The notes under the pieces: model-generated | The model's input: the letters and a program-made list of their open reading frames with translations, nothing else | Databases searched by the model: none | Told to the model about the DNA's origin: nothing | Position numbers and translations under genes: made by a program | Part shown: in pieces, positions 13,982 to 22,562 of the stretch | How the letters are laid out: each line of letters begins with the position of its first letter | How positions within the stretch are numbered: the stretch's first letter is position 1 | NCBI GenBank assembly: GCA_002683685.1 | Contig: NYTV01000011.1 | Coordinates: 18,894-55,366, forward strand | Direction: 5' to 3' | From: Paracoccaceae bacterium | GTDB lineage: Bacteria; Pseudomonadota; Alphaproteobacteria; Rhodobacterales; Rhodobacteraceae | Length of the DNA stretch: 36,473 nucleotides

Positions 13982-15171
13982 GTCGCCTGCTGCGTATCGC
14001 TCTGGCTCCTCTGGCCGAGCTGCAACCTGATAGCCTACTGCACTACGCCTGGCTGAATCAGGACGGCAGCGTCGCGCAGACAGCGCAGGCGACCTTGCAG
14101 CAACTGGCCGAGCAGCTGAACAACAGCCCGGTTGAAGCCATCCTGCATCCCAGTGACAGCCTGCTGGCCGAGCTGCCTTTTCCGCCCTTGCCAGAGGCTC
14201 GTCTGTCGGCGGCAGTACAGTGTGCAGTGGAACCCCTGATGCTGGACAGCAGCGCAGAACAACACATCATCCACAGTCAGCGCTCGGATGCCGGATTGGC
14301 CTCCATGGCCTGGCTGGAGCAGCAAGCGCTGGACAATCTGTTTCAGTTACTGGCGCGGCACAGCATCAAGATCAGAGCCCTTTACGCCGCGCCTTTTTTT
14401 CTTCCGACCAACGAACACAGTTGGTCTGCCTGTCTGGTTGACGGCTACCTCGTCGTACGCAAAGACCGTGAGGCCGGATGGGTGCATCCATTGCCTGAAG
14501 CGGGACAGCTGCAACTACAAGCCGCTACCGCTGAAGGCATTGGACTGAACTGGGTTGGAGACGCACCTGATCAGACCAGCCTTGTCATTGACCAGTTGCT
14601 TCCCGACGCCGAGCGCTGGGCTGGCCCCAGGCCCTCCTGGGGTTGGAAGGCTAAACGCTCGGCAAGCAGGGATACCCGCCTCCAATGGACAAAACCACTG
14701 GTTTGCTGCGCCCTTGCGGTACTAGTCTGGGTAACCGGCCTCAACCTGTATGCGAACCAACTGGCAGAGCAGGGCAGGCAACTGCAGACCACAATGGGCG
14801 AGCGGGTCAAGCAGGCCTTCCCCGAGATTCCGGTCATTCTCAACCCGGTACAGCAAGCCAGACAGCAGAGCGCGGCGCGACTGGCGGGGACAGCCGACAG
14901 CACAGCCGACATGGGCTTCAGCCAACTGGTACAGCAGGCAGCCAGCGCCATGCCGTTCATGGTTGGCGGAGTCGATGAGCTGACCTTCACCGACACCTCC
15001 CTGCAACTGACGCTGCTGGCAGATGCAGGCCAGCCCCCCGCCGACCTGGACTGGCAAACAGCACTGACCGAGGCAGGTCTGCAAGCCGAGGCCACCGCCA
15101 GTGGCTGGCACCTGCAACCCCAGGGCGATCCCTCCGTGGCCAGCAAGCCACAGGCAGACAGTAATGATTGA
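13978..15171 (+). CDS. hxcY: Hxc T2SS platform protein HxcY (GspL)
   Basis: A 397-residue inner-membrane protein. The cytoplasmic actin-like domain (about 1-235) would bind the ATPase HxcR. One membrane helix (LVCCALAVLVWVTGLNLYA, about 241-260) precedes a small periplasmic ferredoxin-like domain (about 320-385, VDELTFTDTSLQLTLLADAG) that pairs with GspM. The order and lengths fit GspL. The start overlaps hxcX (ATGA) and the end overlaps hxcZ by 8 bases. Confidence 0.92.
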   Translation: MSRLLRIALAPLAELQPDSLLHYAWLNQDGSVAQTAQATLQQLAEQLNNSPVEAILHPSDSLLAELPFPPLPEARLSAAVQCAVEPLMLDSSAEQHIIHSQRSDAGLASMAWLEQQALDNLFQLLARHSIKIRALYAAPFFLPTNEHSWSACLVDGYLVVRKDREAGWVHPLPEAGQLQLQAATAEGIGLNWVGDAPDQTSLVIDQLLPDAERWAGPRPSWGWKAKRSASRDTRLQWTKPLVCCALAVLVWVTGLNLYANQLAEQGRQLQTTMGERVKQAFPEIPVILNPVQQARQQSAARLAGTADSTADMGFSQLVQQAASAMPFMVGGVDELTFTDTSLQLTLLADAGQPPADLDWQTALTEAGLQAEATASGWHLQPQGDPSVASKPQADSND

Positions 15172-15745
15172 TCGTCTCAAGCAGTCCGGCTTCCTGCATG
15201 TGCAAAGCGCTCAGCTGCGCAGCAAGCGCCAACAATACCTGAACTACTGGCGAGGACTGGCCGACCGTGAACGGCTGGCGGTCACAGTCGCCGCGCTGGC
15301 CTTGCTGGCAACGGTCTTGTGGTTCGGCTTCATCAAACCGCCGCTGCAACGCATAGAGCATTGGCAGAGCGAATTGCCGCGCCTGCATAACGAATCGCTG
15401 GCCCTGGACGAAATACTCCAAGACATATCACCAGCCCAGGCACCAACCGGTATAGCCGATGCTGATCCAGCACGGCAGATCAGCCAGAGCCTGGATGCCC
15501 AGTCACTGGCAAGCCACTACCAACTCCATCAACAGCAGGACCAAGCAGCCGTTGAGCTTGAATTCAGCGCAGCCCCGGCAGGGCCGCTCATGGCCTGGCT
15601 GCAGCACACTGCACCCAGACTGTCATTGCACATCAGCGAGGCGCACTTGCAGCGCACACTCACGTCAGACCCCGCCGTGTCCGGCGTTACCCTATCCGGC
15701 GGAGTCCGTCTGGAGCCAATGTCCAATTCAGGGGGTTCCCGATGA
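15164..15745 (+). CDS. hxcZ: Hxc T2SS platform protein HxcZ (GspM)
   Basis: A 193-residue inner-membrane protein: a short basic cytoplasmic N-terminus containing YWRGLADRERLAV, the usual GspM pre-helix motif, one membrane helix (38-57), a periplasmic coiled linker and a ferredoxin-like C-terminal domain. It stabilises HxcY. I take ATG 15164, which overlaps the end of hxcY; the frame open from 15101 lies inside hxcY. Its stop overlaps the hxcQ start (ATGA). Confidence 0.9.
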   Translation: MIDRLKQSGFLHVQSAQLRSKRQQYLNYWRGLADRERLAVTVAALALLATVLWFGFIKPPLQRIEHWQSELPRLHNESLALDEILQDISPAQAPTGIADADPARQISQSLDAQSLASHYQLHQQQDQAAVELEFSAAPAGPLMAWLQHTAPRLSLHISEAHLQRTLTSDPAVSGVTLSGGVRLEPMSNSGGSR

Positions 15746-18087
15746 GGTGTATGGATACTCAGCCCGGTCTGGCGCGCTTACCCCGCGCCAGTGCACTCAT
15801 GCTGGCGCTGTTGCTCGCCGGTTGCAGCACCACCGGGCCAGAGGCACCAGAGATCAGCGAGATAGGCCGCCCGATGGCGACCATCAGCCCCGGCAGCAAC
15901 CTTGAGCGCCCACGCCAGGATACCAAGCGCCCCCAGCCACGCCCGGCACCGCGATCATCCTCACCGGCAGCAAGCCATAACGCCGCCAGCCCAGCATCAG
16001 ACCTGGGCGATCAGCCGGTACAACTCAACTTTGTGGAAGCCGACCTGCAAGCCGTCGTGCGCGCCCTGTCCCGTGCCACCGGACGCCAGTTTCTGGTCGA
16101 TCCACGGGTCACCGGCCAGCTGACATTGGTGTCCGAAGGCGAGGTGCCGGCATACCAGGCCTTCAACATGCTGCTCGGCGCCCTGCGCATGCAGGGCTTC
16201 AGCATCGTCGATGTGAATGGCGTCAGCCATGTGGTCCCCGAGGCCGACGCCAAACTGCTCGGCGGATCGGTCTACAGCCCCGATCAGCCCGCCGCCGATG
16301 GCATGGCCACCCGCACCTTCCGCCTGCGTTACGAGAACGCCGTCAACCTGATCCCGGTACTGCGCCCACTGGTCGCCACCAACAACCCGATCAACGCCTA
16401 TCCCGGCAACAACACCATCGTCGTCACCGATTACGCCGACAACCTGGATCGTATTGCCCAGGTCATTGCCGGCATCGACAACCCCAGCGCCATCGACACC
16501 GATGTGGTTCCGATTGAGAACGGCATCGCGGTAGATATCGCCGCCATCGTCTCCGAACTACTGGAATCCCAAGGCAATGACCCAACGCAGAAAATCACCG
16601 TGCTGGGCGAACCGCGCTCCAACAGCGTCATCATCCGCGCCGGCAGCCCCGAACGCACCCAGATTGCCCGCGACCTGATCTATAAACTCGATCGTGCCCA
16701 GGACCGTGCCGGCAACCTCCACGTCGTCCACCTGCGCAACGCCCAGGCCATCACCCTCGCGCAAGCACTGCGCGGGCTGCTGACCGGGGAAACCGACAAT
16801 GCCTATCTGGAAGGGGACGGCGCCAGAGCCCTGCTCAGTGGCAGTGGCAGTGGCACACAAGGTACCAGCAGCTCGGGCACCACCGGCAGCACTACCTCCA
16901 ACAGCCAGACCGGCAGCACCAGCTCCAGTGCCGGGGCAGCCAGCGCCAGCCCGCTGCGCGGCGACGTGCTGGATGACCAGGGCGGTGCCTTCTCGGCGGG
17001 CGGCGTCACGGTGCAGGCCGACGCCACCACCAACACGCTGCTCATCTCCGCACCCGATCCGCTCTACCGCAGCCTGCGTGAAGTCATCGACCAACTGGAC
17101 CAGCGCCGCGCCCAGGTAGTGATTGAAAGCCTGATCATCGAAGTCAACGAAGACGACACCAGCGAATTCGGCATCCAATGGCAGGCCGGCAACCTCGGCG
17201 GTGATGGCTGGGTCGGCGGCGCAAACCTCGGCGGCAGCGCCCTCGGTGGGGGGGCCACCAGCGTCGATGTGCTGCCGCCAGGCCTCAGCGTCGGCCTGGT
17301 CGATGGCACCGTCAGCATCCCCGGCATCGGCGAAATTCTCGACCTCAAAGTGCTCGCCCGCGCCCTCAAGAGCAAAGGCGGCACCAATGTCCTGTCCACG
17401 CCCAACCTGCTCACCCTGGATAATGAACTGGCCAGCATCTTCGTCGGTCAGACCATTCCCTTCGTCAGCGGCCAATATGTCACCGATGGCGGCGGCAACA
17501 GCAACAACCCGTTCCAGACCATCCAGCGTGAAGAAGTCGGTCTCAAACTCAACATCCGCCCGCAGATATCCGAAGGGGGCACCGTCAAACTGGATATCTA
17601 CCAGGAAGTCAGCAGCGTCGACGAACGCGCCTCCAGTGCCGCCGGCACCGTCACCAGCAAACGCGCCATCGACACCAGCATCCTGCTCGACGACGGCCAG
17701 ATCATGGTGCTCGGCGGCCTGCTGGAGGACGGCTTCGTCCAGGGCACCGAAGCCATCCCCGGCCTGTCGCGCATCCCCGGCCTCGGCGCGCTGTTCCGCC
17801 ATGAGCGCCGCCAACGCACCAAAACCAACCTCATGGTCTTCCTGCGCCCCTACATTATTCGCGACCGCAGCGTCGGCCGAGACATTACCCTCAACCGCTA
17901 CGACTTCATGCGCCGAGCGCAAGACAGCCTGCACCCCGAATCCAGCTGGGCGCTGCCGGACATGAGCGCGCCACGGCTGCCCCCCGCAGCCCAGGCCATC
18001 CCCGACTTTCCCGACGTACCCGCAGCCGACGGCGTGCGCGCCACCATCCGCGCCGTCCCGCTGCAGCCAGACGAGCCGCAGCCATGA
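15742..18087 (+). CDS. hxcQ: Hxc T2SS outer-membrane liposecretin HxcQ (GspD)
   Basis: A 781-residue secretin forming the outer-membrane exit channel. The leader ends in a lipobox, LLLAG|C with Cys28, so it is a lipoprotein that can reach the outer membrane without a separate pilotin, as known for HxcQ. After a Pro/Ser-rich linker come N0 (about 88-160, LNFVEADLQAVVRALSRATG) and N1-N3, with a Gly/Ser/Thr linker (about 367-403) splitting N3. The secretin core follows (about 430-690, VPGV-like GLSRIPGLGALFRHE and TNLMVFLRPYII). A second ATG three codons on is an alternative start. It overlaps both neighbours by 4 bases. Confidence 0.96.
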   Translation: MRCMDTQPGLARLPRASALMLALLLAGCSTTGPEAPEISEIGRPMATISPGSNLERPRQDTKRPQPRPAPRSSSPAASHNAASPASDLGDQPVQLNFVEADLQAVVRALSRATGRQFLVDPRVTGQLTLVSEGEVPAYQAFNMLLGALRMQGFSIVDVNGVSHVVPEADAKLLGGSVYSPDQPAADGMATRTFRLRYENAVNLIPVLRPLVATNNPINAYPGNNTIVVTDYADNLDRIAQVIAGIDNPSAIDTDVVPIENGIAVDIAAIVSELLESQGNDPTQKITVLGEPRSNSVIIRAGSPERTQIARDLIYKLDRAQDRAGNLHVVHLRNAQAITLAQALRGLLTGETDNAYLEGDGARALLSGSGSGTQGTSSSGTTGSTTSNSQTGSTSSSAGAASASPLRGDVLDDQGGAFSAGGVTVQADATTNTLLISAPDPLYRSLREVIDQLDQRRAQVVIESLIIEVNEDDTSEFGIQWQAGNLGGDGWVGGANLGGSALGGGATSVDVLPPGLSVGLVDGTVSIPGIGEILDLKVLARALKSKGGTNVLSTPNLLTLDNELASIFVGQTIPFVSGQYVTDGGGNSNNPFQTIQREEVGLKLNIRPQISEGGTVKLDIYQEVSSVDERASSAAGTVTSKRAIDTSILLDDGQIMVLGGLLEDGFVQGTEAIPGLSRIPGLGALFRHERRQRTKTNLMVFLRPYIIRDRSVGRDITLNRYDFMRRAQDSLHPESSWALPDMSAPRLPPAAQAIPDFPDVPAADGVRATIRAVPLQPDEPQP

Positions 18088-19502
18088 TGACCCCACTGCC
18101 ATACCACTGGGCCAAAAGTCAGCGCCTGCTGCTGCGCACAGCAGAGCAGGGCGACGCGCTGGTGGTCAGTCCCACCACGCCGGGCTGGGCCATCCTTGAG
18201 GCCATGCGCCGCGCCGGTCAGCTACCACTGGAACAGGTCACCGACGACGAACTCGACCTGCTGCTGGCCACCAGCTACTCCGACACCGGCAGCGCCGCCG
18301 CGGTGGTAGGGGAGGTGCAGAACGAAGTCGATCTTGACCGGCTCATGCAAGACATCCCCGAAGTCACCGACCTGCTCGACGCCCAGGACGGCGCACCGGT
18401 CATCCGCATGATCAACGCGCTGCTGACCCAGGCCGCCCGCGACGAAGCCAGCGACATCCACATCGAACCCTTTGAAACACACTCCGTGGTGCGTTACCGG
18501 GTCGATGGCGCCCTGCGTGATGTCGTCTCACCGCGCAAGGCATTGCACGCCGCACTGGCCTCGCGGATCAAGATCATGGCGCAACTCGACATCGCGGAGA
18601 AACGTCTGCCCCAGGACGGCCGCATCGCCCTGCGCGTCGCCGGTCGGCCCATCGATATCCGCGTCTCCACCATCCCCACCGGGCATGGCGAACGCATCGT
18701 CATGCGTCTGCTCGACAAACAGGCCGGGCGCCTGCAACTGGAAACCCTCGGCATGGACGCCGATATTCTCAGTCAACTGGATCAACTGATCCGCCAGCCC
18801 CACGGCATCGTCCTGGTCACCGGCCCCACCGGCAGCGGCAAGACCACCACCCTGTACGCCGCCCTGGCCCGGCTGGATGCCAGCACCAGCAACATCCTCA
18901 CCGTCGAAGACCCGGTCGAATACGACCTGCCCGGCATCAGCCAGATCCAGGTCAACGCCAAGATCGACATGAGTTTTGCCATGGCCCTGCGCGCCATCCT
19001 CCGGCAAGACCCGGACATCATCATGATCGGTGAAATCCGTGACCTGGAAACCGCCCAGATCGCCGTGCAGGCCTCGCTCACCGGCCACCTGGTGCTCGCT
19101 ACCCTGCACACCAACGACTCGGTCTCCGCGATCACCCGGCTGGTGGACATGGGCGTCGAACCTTTTCTGTTGGCATCCTCCATGCTCGGCGTACTCGCCC
19201 AGCGCCTGGTCCGCCGGCTGTGCAAACACTGCCGCCAGTGGGATGACAACATCGGCAGCTGGCGCCCACAGGGCTGCCCCGACTGCAACCAGACCGGCTA
19301 CAGCGGGCGTACCGGCATCCATGAGCTGTTCTGCATCGATGACGATATCCGCAGGTTGATACACCAGAGTGAAGCAGAACAGGCCATCCGCCTGGCCGCC
19401 CGCGCCGCCGGCATGCGCAACATGCGCGAAGACGGAGACCGTTGGGTAACCAGCGGCGCCACCTCCGTCGAAGAAATCCTGCGCGTCACCCGGGACGCCT
19501 GA
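18084..19502 (+). CDS. hxcR: Hxc T2SS ATPase HxcR (GspE)
   Basis: A 472-residue cytoplasmic ATPase that powers pseudopilus assembly. It has an N-terminal domain for GspL contact, then the conserved arginine-rich entry (ASDIHIEPFE), Walker A GPTGSGKT (247-254), the Asp box and Walker B (RQDPDIIMIGEIRD, about 307-320) and the His box (LVLATLHTNDS). A four-cysteine zinc site is formed by C380/C383 (CKHC) and C398/C401 (CPDC). All catalytic motifs are intact. The first ATG overlaps the hxcQ stop; a second ATG follows immediately. Confidence 0.96.
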   Translation: MMTPLPYHWAKSQRLLLRTAEQGDALVVSPTTPGWAILEAMRRAGQLPLEQVTDDELDLLLATSYSDTGSAAAVVGEVQNEVDLDRLMQDIPEVTDLLDAQDGAPVIRMINALLTQAARDEASDIHIEPFETHSVVRYRVDGALRDVVSPRKALHAALASRIKIMAQLDIAEKRLPQDGRIALRVAGRPIDIRVSTIPTGHGERIVMRLLDKQAGRLQLETLGMDADILSQLDQLIRQPHGIVLVTGPTGSGKTTTLYAALARLDASTSNILTVEDPVEYDLPGISQIQVNAKIDMSFAMALRAILRQDPDIIMIGEIRDLETAQIAVQASLTGHLVLATLHTNDSVSAITRLVDMGVEPFLLASSMLGVLAQRLVRRLCKHCRQWDDNIGSWRPQGCPDCNQTGYSGRTGIHELFCIDDDIRRLIHQSEAEQAIRLAARAAGMRNMREDGDRWVTSGATSVEEILRVTRDA

Positions 19503-20710
19503 TGAACAGCTTCCGTTACCAGGCCGCCGACAGCACCGGCAAGATCCTCACCGGCCAGCTGGAAGCCGACAGCCCACACGCTGCCATGGCCCAACTGCGT
19601 GGTCAGGGCCTCACGCCGCTGGAAATCAAGGCCCAGGCCAACACCACCAACGCCGCCGGCGGCCTGTTTTCCGCCAAACTGTCCAGCAGCGACCTGGCCT
19701 GGGCCACCCGCCAACTGGCCAGCATGCTCGGTGCCAGCCTACCGCTGGAAGAAGCCCTTAGCGCCACCGTGGATCAGGCCGAACGCCCGCATATCGCCCG
19801 CACCCTCAGCGCCGTGCGCGCCGACGTGCGCAGCGGCATGAGCCTGGCCGATGCCCTGGCCGAACGCCCACGGGACTTTCCTGAAATCTACCGCGCCCTG
19901 ATCGCCGCCGGTGAAGAGTCCGGCGACCTCGCACAGATAATGGAGCGGCTGGCGGATTACATCGAAGAGCGCAACAACCTGCAGAGCAAGGTCCTCACCG
20001 CCTTCATCTATCCAGCCGTGGTGGGGCTGGTTTCCGTGGTCATCGTCATCTTCCTGCTCAGCTATGTGGTGCCCCAGGTGGTCAACGCTTTCTCCCAGGC
20101 CCGCCAGGATCTGCCCGGCCTTACCCTGGTGATGATCGCCGCCAGCGAATTCGTCCGCGCCTGGGGCGGCTTGTGTTTTATCGGCATCGTTGGTCTGTTC
20201 ACCGGCTGGCGTTTGTATCTGCGCGACCCCGCTGCCCGGCTGGCCTGGCATAGCCGCATCCTGCGCATGCCACTGGTGGGGCGTTTTGTGTTGGGCGTCA
20301 ACACTGCCCGTTTTGCCTCCACTCTGGCGATTCTCGGCAGCGCCGGGGTGCCGTTGTTGCGGGGGCTGGATGCCGCTCGGCAAACCCTGGCCAATGACCG
20401 GCTCGACCTCAGCGTCGCCGACGCCACCGCCAGAGTCCGCGAAGGCGTATCCCTGGCCGCCGCGCTCAAGGCGGAAAAAATGTTCCCCCCGGTACTGATT
20501 CACCTGATTGCCAGCGGTGAAAAAACCGGTGCATTACCTCCGCTGCTGGAGCGCGCCGCGCAAACCCTGTCCCGTGACATTGAGCGCCGTGCCCTGGGCA
20601 TGACCGCGCTGCTGGAACCGCTGATGATTGTCATCATGGGCGGCGTGGTATTGCTGATTGTCATGGCTGTACTGCTGCCCATCATCGAAATCAACCAGCT
20701 CGTGCAATGA
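19502..20710 (+). CDS. hxcS: Hxc T2SS inner-membrane protein HxcS (GspF)
   Basis: A 402-residue polytopic protein at the centre of the assembly platform. It has two repeated cytoplasmic helical T2SSF domains (about 65-185 and 265-385; LASMLGASLPLEEAL and LAILGSAGVPLLRGLDAA mark equivalent points) and three membrane helices (about 165-195, 218-240 and 372-395, the last MAVLLPIIEINQLV). The start at 19502 shares one base with the hxcR stop; the frame open from 19442 is within hxcR. It is the last gene of the operon and is followed by a weak terminator. Confidence 0.95.
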   Translation: MNSFRYQAADSTGKILTGQLEADSPHAAMAQLRGQGLTPLEIKAQANTTNAAGGLFSAKLSSSDLAWATRQLASMLGASLPLEEALSATVDQAERPHIARTLSAVRADVRSGMSLADALAERPRDFPEIYRALIAAGEESGDLAQIMERLADYIEERNNLQSKVLTAFIYPAVVGLVSVVIVIFLLSYVVPQVVNAFSQARQDLPGLTLVMIAASEFVRAWGGLCFIGIVGLFTGWRLYLRDPAARLAWHSRILRMPLVGRFVLGVNTARFASTLAILGSAGVPLLRGLDAARQTLANDRLDLSVADATARVREGVSLAAALKAEKMFPPVLIHLIASGEKTGALPPLLERAAQTLSRDIERRALGMTALLEPLMIVIMGGVVLLIVMAVLLPIIEINQLVQ

Positions 20711-20720
20711 GTTCCCCAAA

Positions 20721-20746
20721 AAAAACTACCGTTCGTCGGGGTTTTT
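20721..20746 (+). terminator. Probable terminator of the hxc operon
   Basis: AAAAAC-TA-CCG, loop TTCGT, CGG-G-GTTTTT: an interrupted stem with a U-tract, 10 bases after the hxcS stop. The bulges make it weaker than the others in this window. Confidence 0.45.
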
Positions 20747-21017
20747 CTCCGCCACCTGCTTTCCAACCGCTCTGACTCGCCGATGTACCAGAGCATTATT
20801 GGGCAAGCTCCAGAGCATTTGTCATCCTCTGGTCGCCGCTTTGCAAAGAATGCTCGCCATGGGCAGCTGGGTTTATACCGCTGGACTTTTCCACAAACAA
20901 CAGCCCCCATCACACAGCCAGCGCCGGGCGCGGCGTGCAGGCGGGTGAATGCACTCTGCCAGCATGCCGAGCCCCCATTTTCAGCGCAGGCAACATTGCA
21001 GCGATTGTGCAGAATAA

Positions 21018-21072
21018 TGACAAAAGCTACAGAGAATATGGCCCTAACAGCCGGAAATCCTACAGGGAATTT
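21018..21072 (+). promoter_or_regulatory. Regulatory region of the DING phosphatase gene with repeated CTACAG-GAAT element
   Basis: CTACAGAGAAT (21027-21037) and CTACAGGGAAT (21060-21070) are direct repeats spaced 33 bases, three helical turns. The second in context, ATCCTACAGGGAATTT, matches 13 of 16 bases of ATCCTATAGAGGATTT found upstream of hxcV and hxcT. As at hxcV, GTCA follows 13 bases after the element. TGACAAAAGCT (21018-21028) recurs upstream of pdtA. The remainder of the 459-base gap (20747-21169) shows no gene. Confidence 0.5.
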
Positions 21073-21169
21073 TTAGCCGGATTGTCACCCAGAGTTGCGA
21101 GTCTGAATACGTGGCCGAGAGCCACAGAATACAAGCAGTTCACATTCGGTTGATAATAGAGGACGTATC

Positions 21170-22345
21170 ATGTTCAAGCGCAATCTGATAGCTGTATCGC
21201 TGGCCTTCGCCGCTCTGGCCTCGGCTCAAGCTTCTGCCGCCGTTGTTGGTGGTGGTGCCACTCTGCCGGAAAAACTCTACGGTATTCCTGGTGGAACTGT
21301 CGGTATCCTGAACGGCGCAGCCGGCTTCAACGACTACATTGGTGTTGGCAGCAGTGGCGGCAAGCGCGCCTTCTTCAACAACGATGCCACCGAGTTCGAT
21401 CTGGCTTCCGGTATCACCGTTGATTACGCTGGTAGTGATTCGGTGGTGAGTGAAGCTGAGCGTGATGCCTATAACGCCCACGCGACTCTGGGTGCCGCCA
21501 GCTTCGGCCCGCTGGTTCAGTTGCCGTCGGCAGCAACTTCTGTAACCGTACCTTTCAACGTGCCAGGCCTGACTTCGTTGGATCTGAGCAGCCAGCAGTT
21601 GGCCAATATTTTCGCCGGCACCTACACCAACTGGAACCAGGTTCCTGGCCTGAACGGTCCCAATTTACCGATTCGCGTGGTTTATCGTGCGGATGGCAGT
21701 GGCACTACCGAAATCTTCCTCCGCCACCTGATGGCCGCTGCCCCTTCAGTTGTGCCGGGCACGCTCGATAATGATTTTGTTGAAGTGATTTCACCTATTT
21801 CTGGTCTTCATATCCCCGCCGACGGTAGCAGTGGAATAGTTGCTGAGGTTTATGGTGCTGGCAAAGAAGGTTCCATCGGTTATGTCAGCCCCGACTACAC
21901 TGATTTTGACAACCCTGCTGAAGTTGCCCGCATCAATGGCTTGCTGCCTGAAGAAGTGAACGTTGTGGCTGCACTGGACTCCATCACTCTGCCCCTGGTC
22001 ACTGAGGAAGGGAAGCCAGCTGATCCTGCTAATCCGCTGGCTTGGGTACCTGCTAGCCAGCTTGCCAATCCTTCTGCTGGCTACTCTATCGTTGGCGTGA
22101 CCAACCTGGTTTTCAGCCAGTGCTATCAGGATTCTGGTGATCTCGGCAAGATTCAGGATTTTACCGCTCGCCATTACAATGCTTTCGGGGCAAACAATGA
22201 TGCTGAAATTTCAGCTCATTCGTTGATCCCGCTGCCTTTCGACTGGAAGGTTGCTGTTGAAGACACCTTCGTCACCAACCTGACCGGTGACAATTTAGAT
22301 ATTGGTAACACCAGCGTCTGCAACGGCATCGGTCGTCCGCTCTAA
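21170..22345 (+). CDS. lapA: DING-family secreted phosphatase or phosphate-binding protein, LapA/LapB-like
   Basis: A 391-residue exported protein of the PstS/DING superfamily. After a signal peptide (1-24, ending ASA) the mature form begins AVVGGGATLPEKLYG where classical members read DINGGGATLP. Phosphate-contact segments are present: GGGATLP, GVGSSGGK, YAGSDS and YRADGSGTTEIF. P. aeruginosa carries lapA and lapB, DING-type low-molecular-weight alkaline phosphatases secreted by Hxc, at this exact place between hxcS and pdtA, so this is the likely Hxc substrate. Only one copy is present here, so A versus B cannot be settled. GAGGA precedes the ATG and a strong terminator follows. Whether it hydrolyses or only binds phosphate esters is not visible. 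Confidence 0.87.
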   Translation: MFKRNLIAVSLAFAALASAQASAAVVGGGATLPEKLYGIPGGTVGILNGAAGFNDYIGVGSSGGKRAFFNNDATEFDLASGITVDYAGSDSVVSEAERDAYNAHATLGAASFGPLVQLPSAATSVTVPFNVPGLTSLDLSSQQLANIFAGTYTNWNQVPGLNGPNLPIRVVYRADGSGTTEIFLRHLMAAAPSVVPGTLDNDFVEVISPISGLHIPADGSSGIVAEVYGAGKEGSIGYVSPDYTDFDNPAEVARINGLLPEEVNVVAALDSITLPLVTEEGKPADPANPLAWVPASQLANPSAGYSIVGVTNLVFSQCYQDSGDLGKIQDFTARHYNAFGANNDAEISAHSLIPLPFDWKVAVEDTFVTNLTGDNLDIGNTSVCNGIGRPL

Positions 22346-22380
22346 CCTTCGGGTTTTGCGAACACTGAGCCAGCACTAGA

Positions 22381-22416
22381 AAAACCGGCAACAGCTCAGG
22401 CTGTTGCCGGTTTTTT
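22381..22416 (+). terminator. Intrinsic terminator of the DING gene
   Basis: AAAACCGGCAACAG, loop CTCAGG, CTGTTGCCGGTTTT then TT: a 14-pair perfect stem and U-tract, 35 bases after the stop. Confidence 0.93.
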
Positions 22417-22452
22417 CATTCCTGTCTTTTGATCTGCTTTATGAAGATTTGG

Positions 22453-22500
22453 TGACAAAAGTTCGGTCTAGCCCTCCTGTAATCGACTTGTATATATAAA
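22453..22500 (+). promoter_or_regulatory. Candidate regulatory region of pdtA
   Basis: TGACAAAAGTT (22453-22463) repeats the TGACAAAAGCT found upstream of the DING gene. On the minus strand the same place reads TTGTCAC-CAAA-TCTTCAT, a 9 of 14 Pho-box match. An AT-rich -10-like TATATATAAA (22491-22500) lies 63 bases before the ATG. No convincing CTAYAGRGRAT element is seen here. Low confidence. Confidence 0.3.
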
Positions 22501-22562
22501 GCAGGGCAGGCGGGATTTCCCGGTAGGCCCCACCGCGAACCAGGAAAAGGAACTCAGCACCA

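Noticed and set aside
16558-18102. 514-codon open frame on the minus strand
   Set aside because: Antisense to hxcQ, with composition (Ala, Gly, Asp, Val) expected from the complementary strand of a GC-rich gene; no ribosome site or motif.
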